This document shows positions 1-7,587 of a stretch of DNA of 64,000 nucleotides, in pieces. Origin of the DNA: Bordetella parapertussis (lineage in GTDB: Bacteria > Pseudomonadota > Gammaproteobacteria > Burkholderiales > SG8-41); the NCBI GenBank assembly GCA_945861275.1, contig CAMATZ010000003.1, forward strand, positions 1-64,000, in the 5' to 3' direction. The stretch's first letter is position 1; every line of letters begins with the position of its first letter. A program made the translations under genes and the position numbers. The notes under the pieces were generated by a model that was not told where the DNA came from, did not search any database, and worked only from the letters and a program-made list of their open reading frames with translations.

Positions 1-354
1 ACGTTCGACGACTACAGCACCTACTCCGAACGCGCCAAGACGGTGGTCGGCCCGCTCGTTGTGGACCTCTTGGGCTTGGGCCAGACCGTCGTGATGGACT
101 ATCCCGCGAACACCAAGCGTGCGCGCTTGTGGCTCCGTTCGCTATACGAATCGGCAAGCGCGCAGCATGTGCTGCACTATCTATCTACACCGGATGAGAT
201 TTGCTTGAAACGCATTGACAAGCGGAACATTGAGCGGCCTGAAGGTTCGTACCACCTTACGAAGGATGACTTCGACTATGTTTCGTCGTTCTTTGAGGCT
301 CCCGAAGAAGGTGAGGGTTTCAATGTCGAGTTACACGCTGCTGCTGATGCCTGA
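1..354 (+). CDS. AAA-type kinase-like protein, C-terminal part
   Basis: The reading frame is open from the first base of the window, so only the C-terminal 117 residues are seen and the true start lies upstream. A GTG at 43 is an internal codon rather than a convincing start, because the in-frame residues before it continue the same protein-like sequence. The stretch VVMDYPANT followed by LHYLSTPDEICLKRIDKRN resembles the C-terminal half of small ATP-binding kinases of the AAA_33 (zeta-toxin/kinase-like) group, where Arg residues after a 'P.E.C..R...R' stretch act as a lid. The P-loop would lie outside the window. The gene is followed at once by an attC-like sequence, so it may be the cargo of an integron cassette. 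The function is not established; the family call rests on the general pattern only. Confidence 0.6.
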   Translation, partial: TFDDYSTYSERAKTVVGPLVVDLLGLGQTVVMDYPANTKRARLWLRSLYESASAQHVLHYLSTPDEICLKRIDKRNIERPEGSYHLTKDDFDYVSSFFEAPEEGEGFNVELHAAADA

Positions 355-472
355 GCAACGTCCCTGGGCACGAGATTCAAGTGTCCGACCCACTGTTCAC
401 ATGCTTTGTGGCGGTGAGCCGCCCCGGCGTAGCCACAGGCTGGGTAGCGGCCTCTCATGTCAAACGTTGGAC
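355..472 (+). repeat. attC-like recombination site, cassette 1
   Basis: The sequence ends in AAACGTTGGAC, which fits the attC right core GTTRRRY (GTTGGAC at 466-472). It starts right after the stop of the preceding ORF with GCAACGTCC, a degenerate partner core. Inside are an ATTCAAG box (about 382-388), common in attC left arms, and a weak stem of GAGCCGC near 416 with GCGGCCTC near 448. The length of about 118 bp falls in the long (VCR-like) range. The left core is poor, so this site is less certain than the next one. Confidence 0.4.
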
Positions 473-532
473 GTCATGAACGGCCATCTGTACTCCGTCC
501 ACAATAAACCAATCCACTGACCATCAACGAAC

Positions 533-919
533 ATGAACAGACAGCTTATTAGCTCTGGTTCGCCTTTCGAACGAGAAATCGGCTATTCCCGCGCTGTCGT
601 ACAGGGTGACTGGGTTTTTGTTTCTGGCACAACCGGCTTCGACTACACATCAATGTCTATCGCAGAAGGTTTGGCAGAGCAAACGGAGCAATGCCTTAAA
701 AACATTGAGTCAGCGCTGCAGCAGGCCGGTTCAAGACTGGATGATATTGTCCGCGTAACCTATGTCCTTCCTAACGGAGCGGAGTTTCCCGATTGCTGGC
801 CCGTCCTTCGGAAGTACTTTGGGAATATTCGCCCTGCGGCGATGATGATCTCTGCCGGACTCGCAGACCCTCGAATGCGAATTGAGATTGAGGTCACCGC
901 TTTGAAGCAATCACAATGA
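533..919 (+). CDS. RidA/YjgF/UK114-family protein
   Basis: This 128-residue protein matches the RidA family in length and pattern. It has GYSRAVVQGDWVFVSGTTG near residues 17-35, a central NIESALQQAG helix, the VRVTYVL strand, and a C-terminal DPRMRIEIEVTAL. In the last, Arg116 sits where the family's active-site arginine binds the carboxylate of imine/enamine substrates. Family members hydrolyse reactive 2-aminoacrylate-type intermediates in the cytosol, but several subgroups have other roles, so the substrate here is open. The ATG at 533 follows a weak AACGA stretch. The gene stands alone between two attC-like sites, 466-472 and 989-995. That gives a unit of about 523 bp, the usual size and one-gene layout of an integron cassette. 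Confidence 0.85.
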   Translation: MNRQLISSGSPFEREIGYSRAVVQGDWVFVSGTTGFDYTSMSIAEGLAEQTEQCLKNIESALQQAGSRLDDIVRVTYVLPNGAEFPDCWPVLRKYFGNIRPAAMMISAGLADPRMRIEIEVTALKQSQ

Positions 920-930
920 TGAACTGTGCA

Positions 931-995
931 GTGAACAACCAGCCGTCGCAGCGGACGCGCCGAAAGCGGCGCGCCATTCAACGCAAACGTTGGGC
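931..995 (+). repeat. attC-like recombination site, cassette 2
   Basis: This site starts 11 bases after the ridA-like stop. It runs from GAACAACCAGCC (degenerate left core, with the needed AAC) through GCGGACGCGCCG, a tetranucleotide AAAG, then CGGCGCGCC, to CATTCAACGCAAACGTTGGGC (the last 11 bases being AAACGTTGGGC). The stem GCGCCG/CGGCGC is perfect and the right core GTTGGGC (989-995) fits GTTRRRY exactly. The order core, L box, short stem-loop, L box, core is that of short attC sites. An integrase gene or attI is not in the window. Confidence 0.55.
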
Positions 996-1001
996 GGCAG
1001 C

Positions 1002-1055
1002 ATGAGCGCTAAGAAAGTCGCTTGGACTCTTGTCTGTGCTGCAGTGTCAACCTAG
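1002..1055 (+). pseudogene. Truncated cassette ORF with signal-peptide-like start
   Basis: An ATG 6 bases after the right core of the attC-like site opens a frame reading MSAKKVAWTLVCAAVST before a TAG. Two lysines followed by a hydrophobic run look like the start of a secreted protein, cut after 17 codons. The position right after an attC core is where a third cassette gene would begin. From about 1056 on the DNA belongs to the 3' end of the oppositely oriented efflux operon, so this is probably the boundary of the array. It could also be a chance ORF. Confidence 0.3.
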
Positions 1056-1082
1056 GCGAGATCCCAAACGCTCGCGGAATTG

Positions 1083-2378
1083 CTACTTCTGAGTGGCGCG
1101 CTGCAAGTGGCCGCCGATGGCCAGATAGCGCAACCTTGCCTCACACAGCGCGCTGGTCAGGTCAATGCGCGTTTGATAAAGCTCGTGCCGCGAGCGCAAG
1201 GCGTCCAGTAATTCAAATATCGAACCACGGCCCAGGCGATAGGCGTGTTCCGACATTTCCTTTAGTAACGGCAGGCGTCCGGCGGCATCCTTTTCAAAGC
1301 GCTGCACTGCTGCTTTGCGCGCGGCAACAACATTGGCGTAGCGCTGTAGCTGGGCCGACACTTCCGCGGTAGCCAGTTCCCGCCGCAGTGTGGCGGCCGA
1401 CGCCTCGGCTTCGGCTTCGGCTTTGGCCAGCGGGCCGCGGCGGGTATCGAACAGAGGGATTTCGACGGTCAGCCCCAGAAAGTTCGCGGCGCCGAAGGGA
1501 TTGCTGGTCCAGGTATGGCCCGCGCCCAGGGACACGCCGGGTGTGCGCTCGCGACGCGCCAGATAGACCGCGCTGTGCGCCACTTTTTCGTCTTCCATGG
1601 CGGCGCGCGCTGCCGGACTGGACAGTGCGTGCGCGCTTGAATAATCAGCGATTTCGCCGTCAGTCATGAGCGCAACCAGCCGGCCATCCGCCTTCGGTTG
1701 CCAGTTTGCGATGCCGAGCAATGCAGCGAGGTTACCTGAGCGGTCTGCGATGTCGGCCTCGGCGTCGGCAAGTTTGGTGCGGAAACTGCCGACCTCAACC
1801 TCCAGACGCGTCACGTCGTAGCGGCTGGCCGCGCCCAGATCCGCGCGGGCGGACACCAGGTTGCGCAGGCGCGTCAGTTCATCGAGTGCGCTGCTCAGTT
1901 GCGTTGTTTTTTCCTGAACGGCCAGCAGCGCAATGAAAGCGGCGCCGGCCTCTGCCGCCAGTGTACTCGCGCCCGCAGCAACGCGCGCGCGCGCGGCGTC
2001 GATTTCGCGCTCGGCCTTTTCGATGCGCGCAGCACGCTGGCCGTTCAGCAGCAATGGCAATTCGAGTGTGGCTTGCTCCTGCCGGTTGCCGTCGAACAGC
2101 GTGCGTGCTCCGCTTTGCGGGCGGTATTGCCCGTAATTGACAGTGGGATTCGGATGCGCGCCTGCGGTAATGCGATTGGCCTCGGCGCCGCGAATGTTAA
2201 GGCGTTCCAGCGCCAGACGCGGACTGACCTCACGCACCAGTCGCAGCACCTCCTGCAGGCTCACCACTATTGCAGGCGAGGTGCTGTCTTGCGCGCTCTG
2301 CTGCGCGCCGGCGGGCGTAATGCCGGCGAGCAACAAAGCAAGCAGCCTGAAAACCTGTGAGGAACACAGGCGGTTCAT
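1083..2378 (-). CDS. czcC: CzcC-like outer-membrane efflux protein (TolC family)
   Basis: This is the outer-membrane channel of a tripartite metal efflux pump. The 431-residue protein starts with a signal peptide (LALLLAGITPAGAQQ cleavage region near residue 26). It then shows the duplicated alpha-helical/beta pattern of the TolC family: VVSLQEVLRLVREVSPRLALERLNIRGAEANR near the start of the first repeat, and a second repeat around GLTVEIPLFDTRRGPLAKAEAEAEAS. It is the last gene of the operon. Its ATG overlaps the stop of the inner-membrane pump gene by 4 bases (ATGA), which indicates translational coupling. By context it exports divalent cations such as Co, Zn, Cd or Ni, but the metal cannot be read from the sequence. 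Confidence 0.9.
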   Translation of the reverse strand: MNRLCSSQVFRLLALLLAGITPAGAQQSAQDSTSPAIVVSLQEVLRLVREVSPRLALERLNIRGAEANRITAGAHPNPTVNYGQYRPQSGARTLFDGNRQEQATLELPLLLNGQRAARIEKAEREIDAARARVAAGASTLAAEAGAAFIALLAVQEKTTQLSSALDELTRLRNLVSARADLGAASRYDVTRLEVEVGSFRTKLADAEADIADRSGNLAALLGIANWQPKADGRLVALMTDGEIADYSSAHALSSPAARAAMEDEKVAHSAVYLARRERTPGVSLGAGHTWTSNPFGAANFLGLTVEIPLFDTRRGPLAKAEAEAEASAATLRRELATAEVSAQLQRYANVVAARKAAVQRFEKDAAGRLPLLKEMSEHAYRLGRGSIFELLDALRSRHELYQTRIDLTSALCEARLRYLAIGGHLQRATQK

Positions 2379-5300
2379 CGGGCGTCCTCGATATGCGCGT
2401 CTTCTTCTTCGGGCGTCGCCAACTGTTTGGGCGTGATGTAGCTATACAGCACCGGCAATAGCGCCATCGTAACGATCAGCGCGGTGATCATGCCGCCCAC
2501 CACCACCAGCGCGAAAGGCCGCTGCGTTTCGCTGCCCACCCCCGACGACACCGCCATCGGCAGCAGACCCACCAGCGCCAGCATGGCCGCCATCAACACC
2601 GCGCGCAGCCGGTCGGCCGCGCCGGCGATCAGCGCGGGGATCACTGCCTCGCCGTCGTGCCTGCGTACTTCGGTGGCGCTCAACACCAGCAGCCCCATCA
2701 ACGACACTTGTCCAATCAGCGCGATAAATCCCACCGCCGCGCTTACCGATAACGGCACATCGGCAACCAGCAGGGCGAATGCGCCGCCGGTGAGTGCAAA
2801 CGGCACTGTGAGCAAAATCGATAACGCGCTGCGCCCCGAATTCATCGCCGCATAAAGCAGGCCGAGTACCGCGAGCAATGCCAAAGGCACCACCAGTTTG
2901 AGCCGCGCGATGGCCCGCGCCTGATTCTCGAACTCGCCGCCCCACACAAAGTAATGGCCTTCCGGCGCTTTAACGCTTTTCGCCACGGCGTCTATGGCGT
3001 CGTTTACCACCGAGCCCATATCGCGCCCTTCGATATTGAACTTAAGCGCGAGAAAGCGGCTGTTGCCCTCGCGATTGATGGTGGCCAGCGCATTGGCCAT
3101 GCGGATGACCGCGAGTTCGCGTATGGGTATGCGTGCGCCGGATTCGCCCACCACAGTGACCGCAGCGACTTTATCGGCATCGTCACGCACTTCCAGCGGC
3201 AGCAATATGCGCACCGGCACCGGGCGTTCGCCTTCCCACATGGTGGTGGCCACGCGCCCCGCCAGTGCGGTTTCCAGCGCGCGTTGCGCGTCGTCCATAC
3301 TCACGCCGGCGCGCGCCAGCGCCTGACGATCAAAGATCACCTGCAACTGCGGTTTCAGTGCGTCGCGATACAAATCCAGATCGACGATGCCGGGAACGCT
3401 TTTCAGGGATTCCCTGGCGTGCTCCAGTGTCGCGCGCATTTGAGCAAGGTCCGGACCGAATATTTTCAGCACCACCTTGCCGCGCACACCGCTTACCGCT
3501 TCTTCAACATTGTCCTTCATCGGCTGCGAGAAGTTGTAACGCACACCAGGAATTTCGCTGAGTGAAACGCGCATTTCGTCGATCAGGCGGCGCTTATCCA
3601 GGCCCGGCCGCCATTCTTTCGTCGGCTTCAGACGAATAAACGTCTCGCTCATGTTGACGTCTTCGTTGTCGGTGCCATCTTCCGGCCGGCCCTGCTCGCT
3701 CATGGTTTTGCTGACTTCGGGAAACTTGAGTAACCGTTTGCGTACCTCGAGCAGAATGTCCTGACCCCTGGCGAGCGCAATGCTGGGAGGCATTTCGACA
3801 AAAAGCTGGATATCGCCTTCATCCAGTTCGGGCAAAAACTCGGTGCCCAGCCGCGTCAAAGTCAGCCCGCCCAGCGCCAGCATGGCAAACGCCGCGACCA
3901 GGATGAGAGGTCGCCGGTTTAACATCCATGTCAGCGTGCGCCGGTAACCCTCGCGCAGCTTTTCGATCCATACCGGCTCCTGCAGTTGTGCGTGTTTGGG
4001 GCGGAACAGCGCCGCGCACAAGGCGGGCACCAGCGTCAGCGCAAACACCAGCGCACCCGCCAGCGCGAACGAATAGGTCAGCGCGAGCGGCCGGAAAATG
4101 CGCCCTTCCACCGATTGCAGGGTAAACACCGGCACCAGCGCGGCAATGATAATCAGCATGGCGTAGAGCGTGGGCCGTCCGATGTCCACGGCGGAACGCA
4201 CCACCAGATTCAATACCCCGCGCCAGTGCGTGGGGTGTTCATGGCGCAGCGAATGAATCACGTTTTCCACCAGCACCACCGCGCCATCCACCAGTATGCC
4301 GAAGTCGATGGCGCCCATCGAAATCAGATTCGCCGGCAGTTCCAGCATGTGCAAGCCCAGGAACGCCACCAGCAGCGACAGCGGAATTACTACCGCCACA
4401 ATGGCGGAGCACACCAGGCTGCGAAGGAATAGCCACACGATGCACACCACCAGCAAAAAACCGCTCAGCAGGTTCTCGTGTACCGTTGAAAGCGTCAGCC
4501 CCACCAGATCGCTGCGGTCGTAATAGGTTTCGATTTTCATGCCCGTGGGCAGAAGTTTCTCGTTGAGTTGTTTCACCTTGGCGTGTATGCCGTCGAGCAC
4601 CCGCGATGGATTTTGGCCGCGGCGCATCCAGATAAAACTTTCGACGCCTTCTTTTTCAAGACCCACGCCGACTGCGCCGCGCCGTGGCGTATACGATTGA
4701 ATTACAGTGGCGATGTCGCCCACGTTTACCGGCGTGCCGTCCTTGGCCTTAAGCACAATGCGCTTGATGTCTTCGGCAGTGGTCAAAAAGCCGATGCCGC
4801 GCACGGTGAGTTCCTGGTCGCCGTGACGCAGAAATCCCGCCCCGACGTTGATATTGGATTTGCCGATGGCCAGTTCCACGTCCGCCAGCGTCAGCCCCGT
4901 CGCGAAAAGGCGCACCGGATCGGCCTGCACATGCACTTCTTTCAGATACCCGCCAAACGGCACGATATCCGCCACGCCCGGCACCTGCCGCAATGTGCGC
5001 ACCACGGTCCACTGCATTTCGGAGCGCAGTTGGTATAGATCGTGACGGTCGCTGGTGAGGCGAAACTGGTAAACCTCGCCCAGCGGGGTGGCTTCCGGCG
5101 CGAGTTCGGGCGTGGCTCCCGCCGGTAATTCAGCCACGGCGACGCGCTGCGACACCACGGTGCGCGCGACAAAGCTGTTGGTGTCGTCGGAGAAAGTGAG
5201 CGTGATCAGAGACAAGCCGAACAGGCTTTCGCTGCGCATCAGGGTCATGCCGGGTGTGCCGTTCAACTCGCGCTCCAACGGGACGGTGATGCGGCGCTCG

Positions 5301-5482
5301 ATTTCTTCGGGCGCGTTGCCGGGCAGTTGGGTGATCACCGTGACTTGTGTGTTGGTCACGTCGGGATAGGCTTCGATGGGTGTGTCGAAGTACGCGCGCA
5401 GGCCAAAAATCGCCACCACCAGGGTCGCGAACAGCGCAGCAGTGCGCCGGTGCACGCAGGTTTCTATCAGTAGCCGCAACAT
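2375..5482 (-). CDS. czcA: CzcA-like heavy-metal RND efflux pump
   Basis: This inner-membrane proton-driven transporter has 1035 residues, the usual HME-RND length. It has an N-terminal membrane helix, two large periplasmic loops and two groups of transmembrane helices. The first group contains MGAIDFGILVDGAVVLVEN (from about residue 389), the HME signature with two acidic residues needed for proton coupling. Other family marks are the periplasmic PLGEVYQFRL stretch and the MPPSIALARGQDI segment. It sits between the adaptor gene, from which it is 2 bases apart, and the outer-membrane gene, which it overlaps. Residues around the signature are close to the Co/Zn/Cd-exporting group but do not settle the metal. 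Confidence 0.93.
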   Translation of the reverse strand: MLRLLIETCVHRRTAALFATLVVAIFGLRAYFDTPIEAYPDVTNTQVTVITQLPGNAPEEIERRITVPLERELNGTPGMTLMRSESLFGLSLITLTFSDDTNSFVARTVVSQRVAVAELPAGATPELAPEATPLGEVYQFRLTSDRHDLYQLRSEMQWTVVRTLRQVPGVADIVPFGGYLKEVHVQADPVRLFATGLTLADVELAIGKSNINVGAGFLRHGDQELTVRGIGFLTTAEDIKRIVLKAKDGTPVNVGDIATVIQSYTPRRGAVGVGLEKEGVESFIWMRRGQNPSRVLDGIHAKVKQLNEKLLPTGMKIETYYDRSDLVGLTLSTVHENLLSGFLLVVCIVWLFLRSLVCSAIVAVVIPLSLLVAFLGLHMLELPANLISMGAIDFGILVDGAVVLVENVIHSLRHEHPTHWRGVLNLVVRSAVDIGRPTLYAMLIIIAALVPVFTLQSVEGRIFRPLALTYSFALAGALVFALTLVPALCAALFRPKHAQLQEPVWIEKLREGYRRTLTWMLNRRPLILVAAFAMLALGGLTLTRLGTEFLPELDEGDIQLFVEMPPSIALARGQDILLEVRKRLLKFPEVSKTMSEQGRPEDGTDNEDVNMSETFIRLKPTKEWRPGLDKRRLIDEMRVSLSEIPGVRYNFSQPMKDNVEEAVSGVRGKVVLKIFGPDLAQMRATLEHARESLKSVPGIVDLDLYRDALKPQLQVIFDRQALARAGVSMDDAQRALETALAGRVATTMWEGERPVPVRILLPLEVRDDADKVAAVTVVGESGARIPIRELAVIRMANALATINREGNSRFLALKFNIEGRDMGSVVNDAIDAVAKSVKAPEGHYFVWGGEFENQARAIARLKLVVPLALLAVLGLLYAAMNSGRSALSILLTVPFALTGGAFALLVADVPLSVSAAVGFIALIGQVSLMGLLVLSATEVRRHDGEAVIPALIAGAADRLRAVLMAAMLALVGLLPMAVSSGVGSETQRPFALVVVGGMITALIVTMALLPVLYSYITPKQLATPEEEDAHIEDAR

Positions 5483-5484
5483 AT

Positions 5485-6618
5485 TCAGAGCATCTGTTCG
5501 GCTTGCGTGTCTAGCAGCAACGCGCCGCGCACCACCACCCGCTCACCGGCGGCGACACCCTTGAGTATGATCACGCGGCCATCGCGATTGCGCCCGGTTT
5601 CCACGTCGCGTGCCTCGTACTCGCCATTGGATTTCTCGACATACACCACACGGCGCTTGCCATCCTTGATCAGCACCGCGGACACCGGCAGTGAAATTTC
5701 ACTGCCGCGCTGGTTGCCCACGTGCACGGTGATTTGCGCCAGCATGCCCGCTTGCATGCCGTCTACCCGTTTGGCGAGCGATAAATACGCTTGCGCGCGC
5801 CGTGATTCAGGGTCCACACGCGGACCGAGGCTTTCCACGCGCGCAGCCACTTTCGCGGCGAGCGCAGGCAATTCGACTTCCGCCTGCTGGCCGATGGCCA
5901 GACGCCGCACGTCGCTTTCCGAAACCTGCGCCACCACCTGCAGCAGCGACGGATCGCCCAACTCCAACAGCGGTTCGCCGCCGGGCGCGACGGTTGCGCC
6001 CACCGCTACCCGGATCGACATCACCACCCCGTTGGTGGGCGCACGTACCGTCACGCGATTGCCTTGTCCAGCGCCGATCAAGGCCACTGCCTGACGTGCG
6101 CGCTCGTGTTCGGCGCGGGCTTCCTTTAGGCGTGACTCGGCCTCCTGTTTTTCGGATTCGAGGCCGACGCCTTTTTCGACCATTTCGACATTGCGGCGAT
6201 GCACGCTTTCGGCGGCGGCCAGCCGCGTGGCGCTCTGATCCAGTGTGGCGCGTGCGCCCGAGGCATCCACGCTTTCGATCACCAGCACCGGAGTGCCCGC
6301 CTTGACCACTTCACCCGCGCGCACCAGTTGCGACACCACGCGACCGGCGACAGTCGCACCCACCGATGATTGCGCCTGCGGCCTGAAGGTGACGCGACCG
6401 GGCAGGGTGAGCGTTTCGCTGGATTGCGCGGCGCCTACCGCTTCAATGGTGAGGAATTGTTTTTGCAGTATTGTCAACGTCGCGCCTGTTGCAGGCGTGG
6501 CGGAGGCCCCGTGTGCAGGCTTGGCTTTTTCCGGCGTGGCGTGTTCGGCGCTCTTGCCGCAGCCGCCAAGCAATAGTGGCAACAGGCATACCATCAGAGT
6601 CGGCAGGATTGTGCGCAT
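5485..6618 (-). CDS. czcB: CzcB-like membrane fusion protein (lipoprotein)
   Basis: This is the periplasmic adaptor joining the RND pump to the outer-membrane channel. The 377-residue protein begins with a lipoprotein signal and the lipobox LLGGC (Cys20). A low-complexity Ala/Thr linker follows, then the barrel-sandwich (biotinyl-lipoyl) half GRVVSQLVRAGEVVKAGTPVLVIES, a coiled-coil hairpin (about residues 125-180), the matching half GVVMSIRVAVGATVAPGGEPLLELGD, and the C-terminal barrel domains. No His-rich metal-binding N-terminus is seen, unlike the classic CzcB. It is the first gene of the czcBAC operon; no linked regulator (CzcRS, CzcD, MerR) is found in the window. Confidence 0.9.
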   Translation of the reverse strand: MRTILPTLMVCLLPLLLGGCGKSAEHATPEKAKPAHGASATPATGATLTILQKQFLTIEAVGAAQSSETLTLPGRVTFRPQAQSSVGATVAGRVVSQLVRAGEVVKAGTPVLVIESVDASGARATLDQSATRLAAAESVHRRNVEMVEKGVGLESEKQEAESRLKEARAEHERARQAVALIGAGQGNRVTVRAPTNGVVMSIRVAVGATVAPGGEPLLELGDPSLLQVVAQVSESDVRRLAIGQQAEVELPALAAKVAARVESLGPRVDPESRRAQAYLSLAKRVDGMQAGMLAQITVHVGNQRGSEISLPVSAVLIKDGKRRVVYVEKSNGEYEARDVETGRNRDGRVIILKGVAAGERVVVRGALLLDTQAEQML

Positions 6619-7012
6619 GTAGAATATTTTGCGGCCGGCGTCGAGCGGGTTGTACTAAAAAATCAATAAAATCAATTAGTTATGATGTATATTCTGATTT
6701 GGATTGCGCAGTGTATAGAGCAAGGCTTACACGCAACTGACGTTGCTTTAGCTGTTCATCGAAAAGCAAAAGCGCGGCAATGCGCGGCGCTTTTGCATAA
6801 CGCGTTACGTGAGCAGGCCCTCAGCCTGCGAAATCAGAATGGTTTGCGGCAGGCGGGCTAAATCAATCAAAGCGCACGCCGCAGGCGCCATCATTTAATG
6901 GTGACGTAAGGGCATCGTAAGTTTGCTGGTAAAAGATAGAGACGTTTGACGTCAAGTGCCATCGCTCAGGCGGTGCGTGGCGAATGATCCACTCAACCAT
7001 CAGGAGAACGCG
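6619..7012. other. Intergenic region between divergent genes
   Basis: This 394-base gap separates the start of the efflux operon (minus) from a small plus-strand gene. The half next to the operon (about 6645-6720) is AT-rich and is where the efflux promoter should lie; no match good enough to call was found. The middle holds a strong hairpin (see 6766-6796). No ORF with coding character was seen. Confidence 0.6.
6766..6796. terminator. Perfect 10-bp stem-loop, possible terminator
   Basis: GCAAAAGCGC at 6766-6775 and GCGCTTTTGC at 6787-6796 are perfect inverted arms around an 11-base loop. Each arm carries a run of four A or T, so on either strand the hairpin ends in TTTTGC rather than a long U tract. 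No gene ends nearby, so termination is only one option; it could also mark an unrecognised small RNA or a protein-binding site. Confidence 0.35.
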
Positions 7013-7222
7013 ATGACCCGACTCGTTACATTTTTAGTGTCAGCTTTTATGCTGGGCGCAGCGCACGCAGCGGAAGTTCAGGATGGCAGTTTTCCCGAGC
7101 CTAACTACGTGGGCATACTATTATCTGTGGTGCTCGTGGTGGGCAGCAGTGTATGGATATTCCGGCAGGTCACCCGCAAAGACAAGCGGGATGAGCAGGT
7201 TAAGGAAATCGACCCCAAGTAA
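7013..7222 (+). CDS. Small membrane protein with signal peptide
   Basis: This 69-residue protein starts at the ATG at 7013, which follows CAGGAGAACGCG, a good ribosome-binding site. An upstream in-frame start at 6956 lacks one. Residues 1-19 form a signal peptide ending AAHAAEV. After a short periplasmic segment (FPEPNY) comes one membrane helix, VGILLSVVLVVGSSVWIF, and a charged tail, RQVTRKDKRDEQVKEIDPK. The layout is that of small conserved membrane proteins; the family is not recognised. The tail ends 365 bases before the next gene. Confidence 0.65.
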   Translation: MTRLVTFLVSAFMLGAAHAAEVQDGSFPEPNYVGILLSVVLVVGSSVWIFRQVTRKDKRDEQVKEIDPK

Positions 7223-7587
7223 CCCAGGCACACCGGGTAACCACGGCGCGCCCATGCGCGCGTGCGTTCCGATGCCGGTCTCTTGCCAGCCGCGCTTGAT
7301 TTCATCGGAAGACGCGAGCGTCTGCACCGTGAGTTCCAGCGCATAGGTATTGATGGCGGCGGCGCACCACCGTCGCGAGGCCCAACCCCGGCGCCAGCGC
7401 GTACACATAGTTCAGTGTTTGTGCGCATAGCAACATGCGCTATCATGCCTTTTCCTGCTCTGCTAATCCTGTGCTGATCATTCCCACGTGTAGCGCGGGC
7501 TAGCGGCTTTCCTGCGAGGTTGAAACGCCGGACTAACGCGATAGTGATCGCGGTGGTGCTGCGCTCTAGCGACAACAAAGGCATGCG
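7223..7587. other. Intergenic region with possible broken ORF on minus strand
   Basis: No intact gene is seen in this 365-base gap. On the minus strand, a frame from about 7435 (MLLCAQTLNYVYALAPGLG) runs into another frame that reads AINTYALELTVQTLASSDE and KRGWQETGIGTHARMG down to about 7250. The switch near 7370 looks like a frameshift in a formerly coding stretch. The encoded protein was not recognised, and chance cannot be excluded in DNA of this GC content. Confidence 0.35.

Noticed and set aside
476-520. A 14-codon ORF before the ridA-like gene
   Set aside because: Too short to support; it may be chance, although leader ORFs are known in cassettes.
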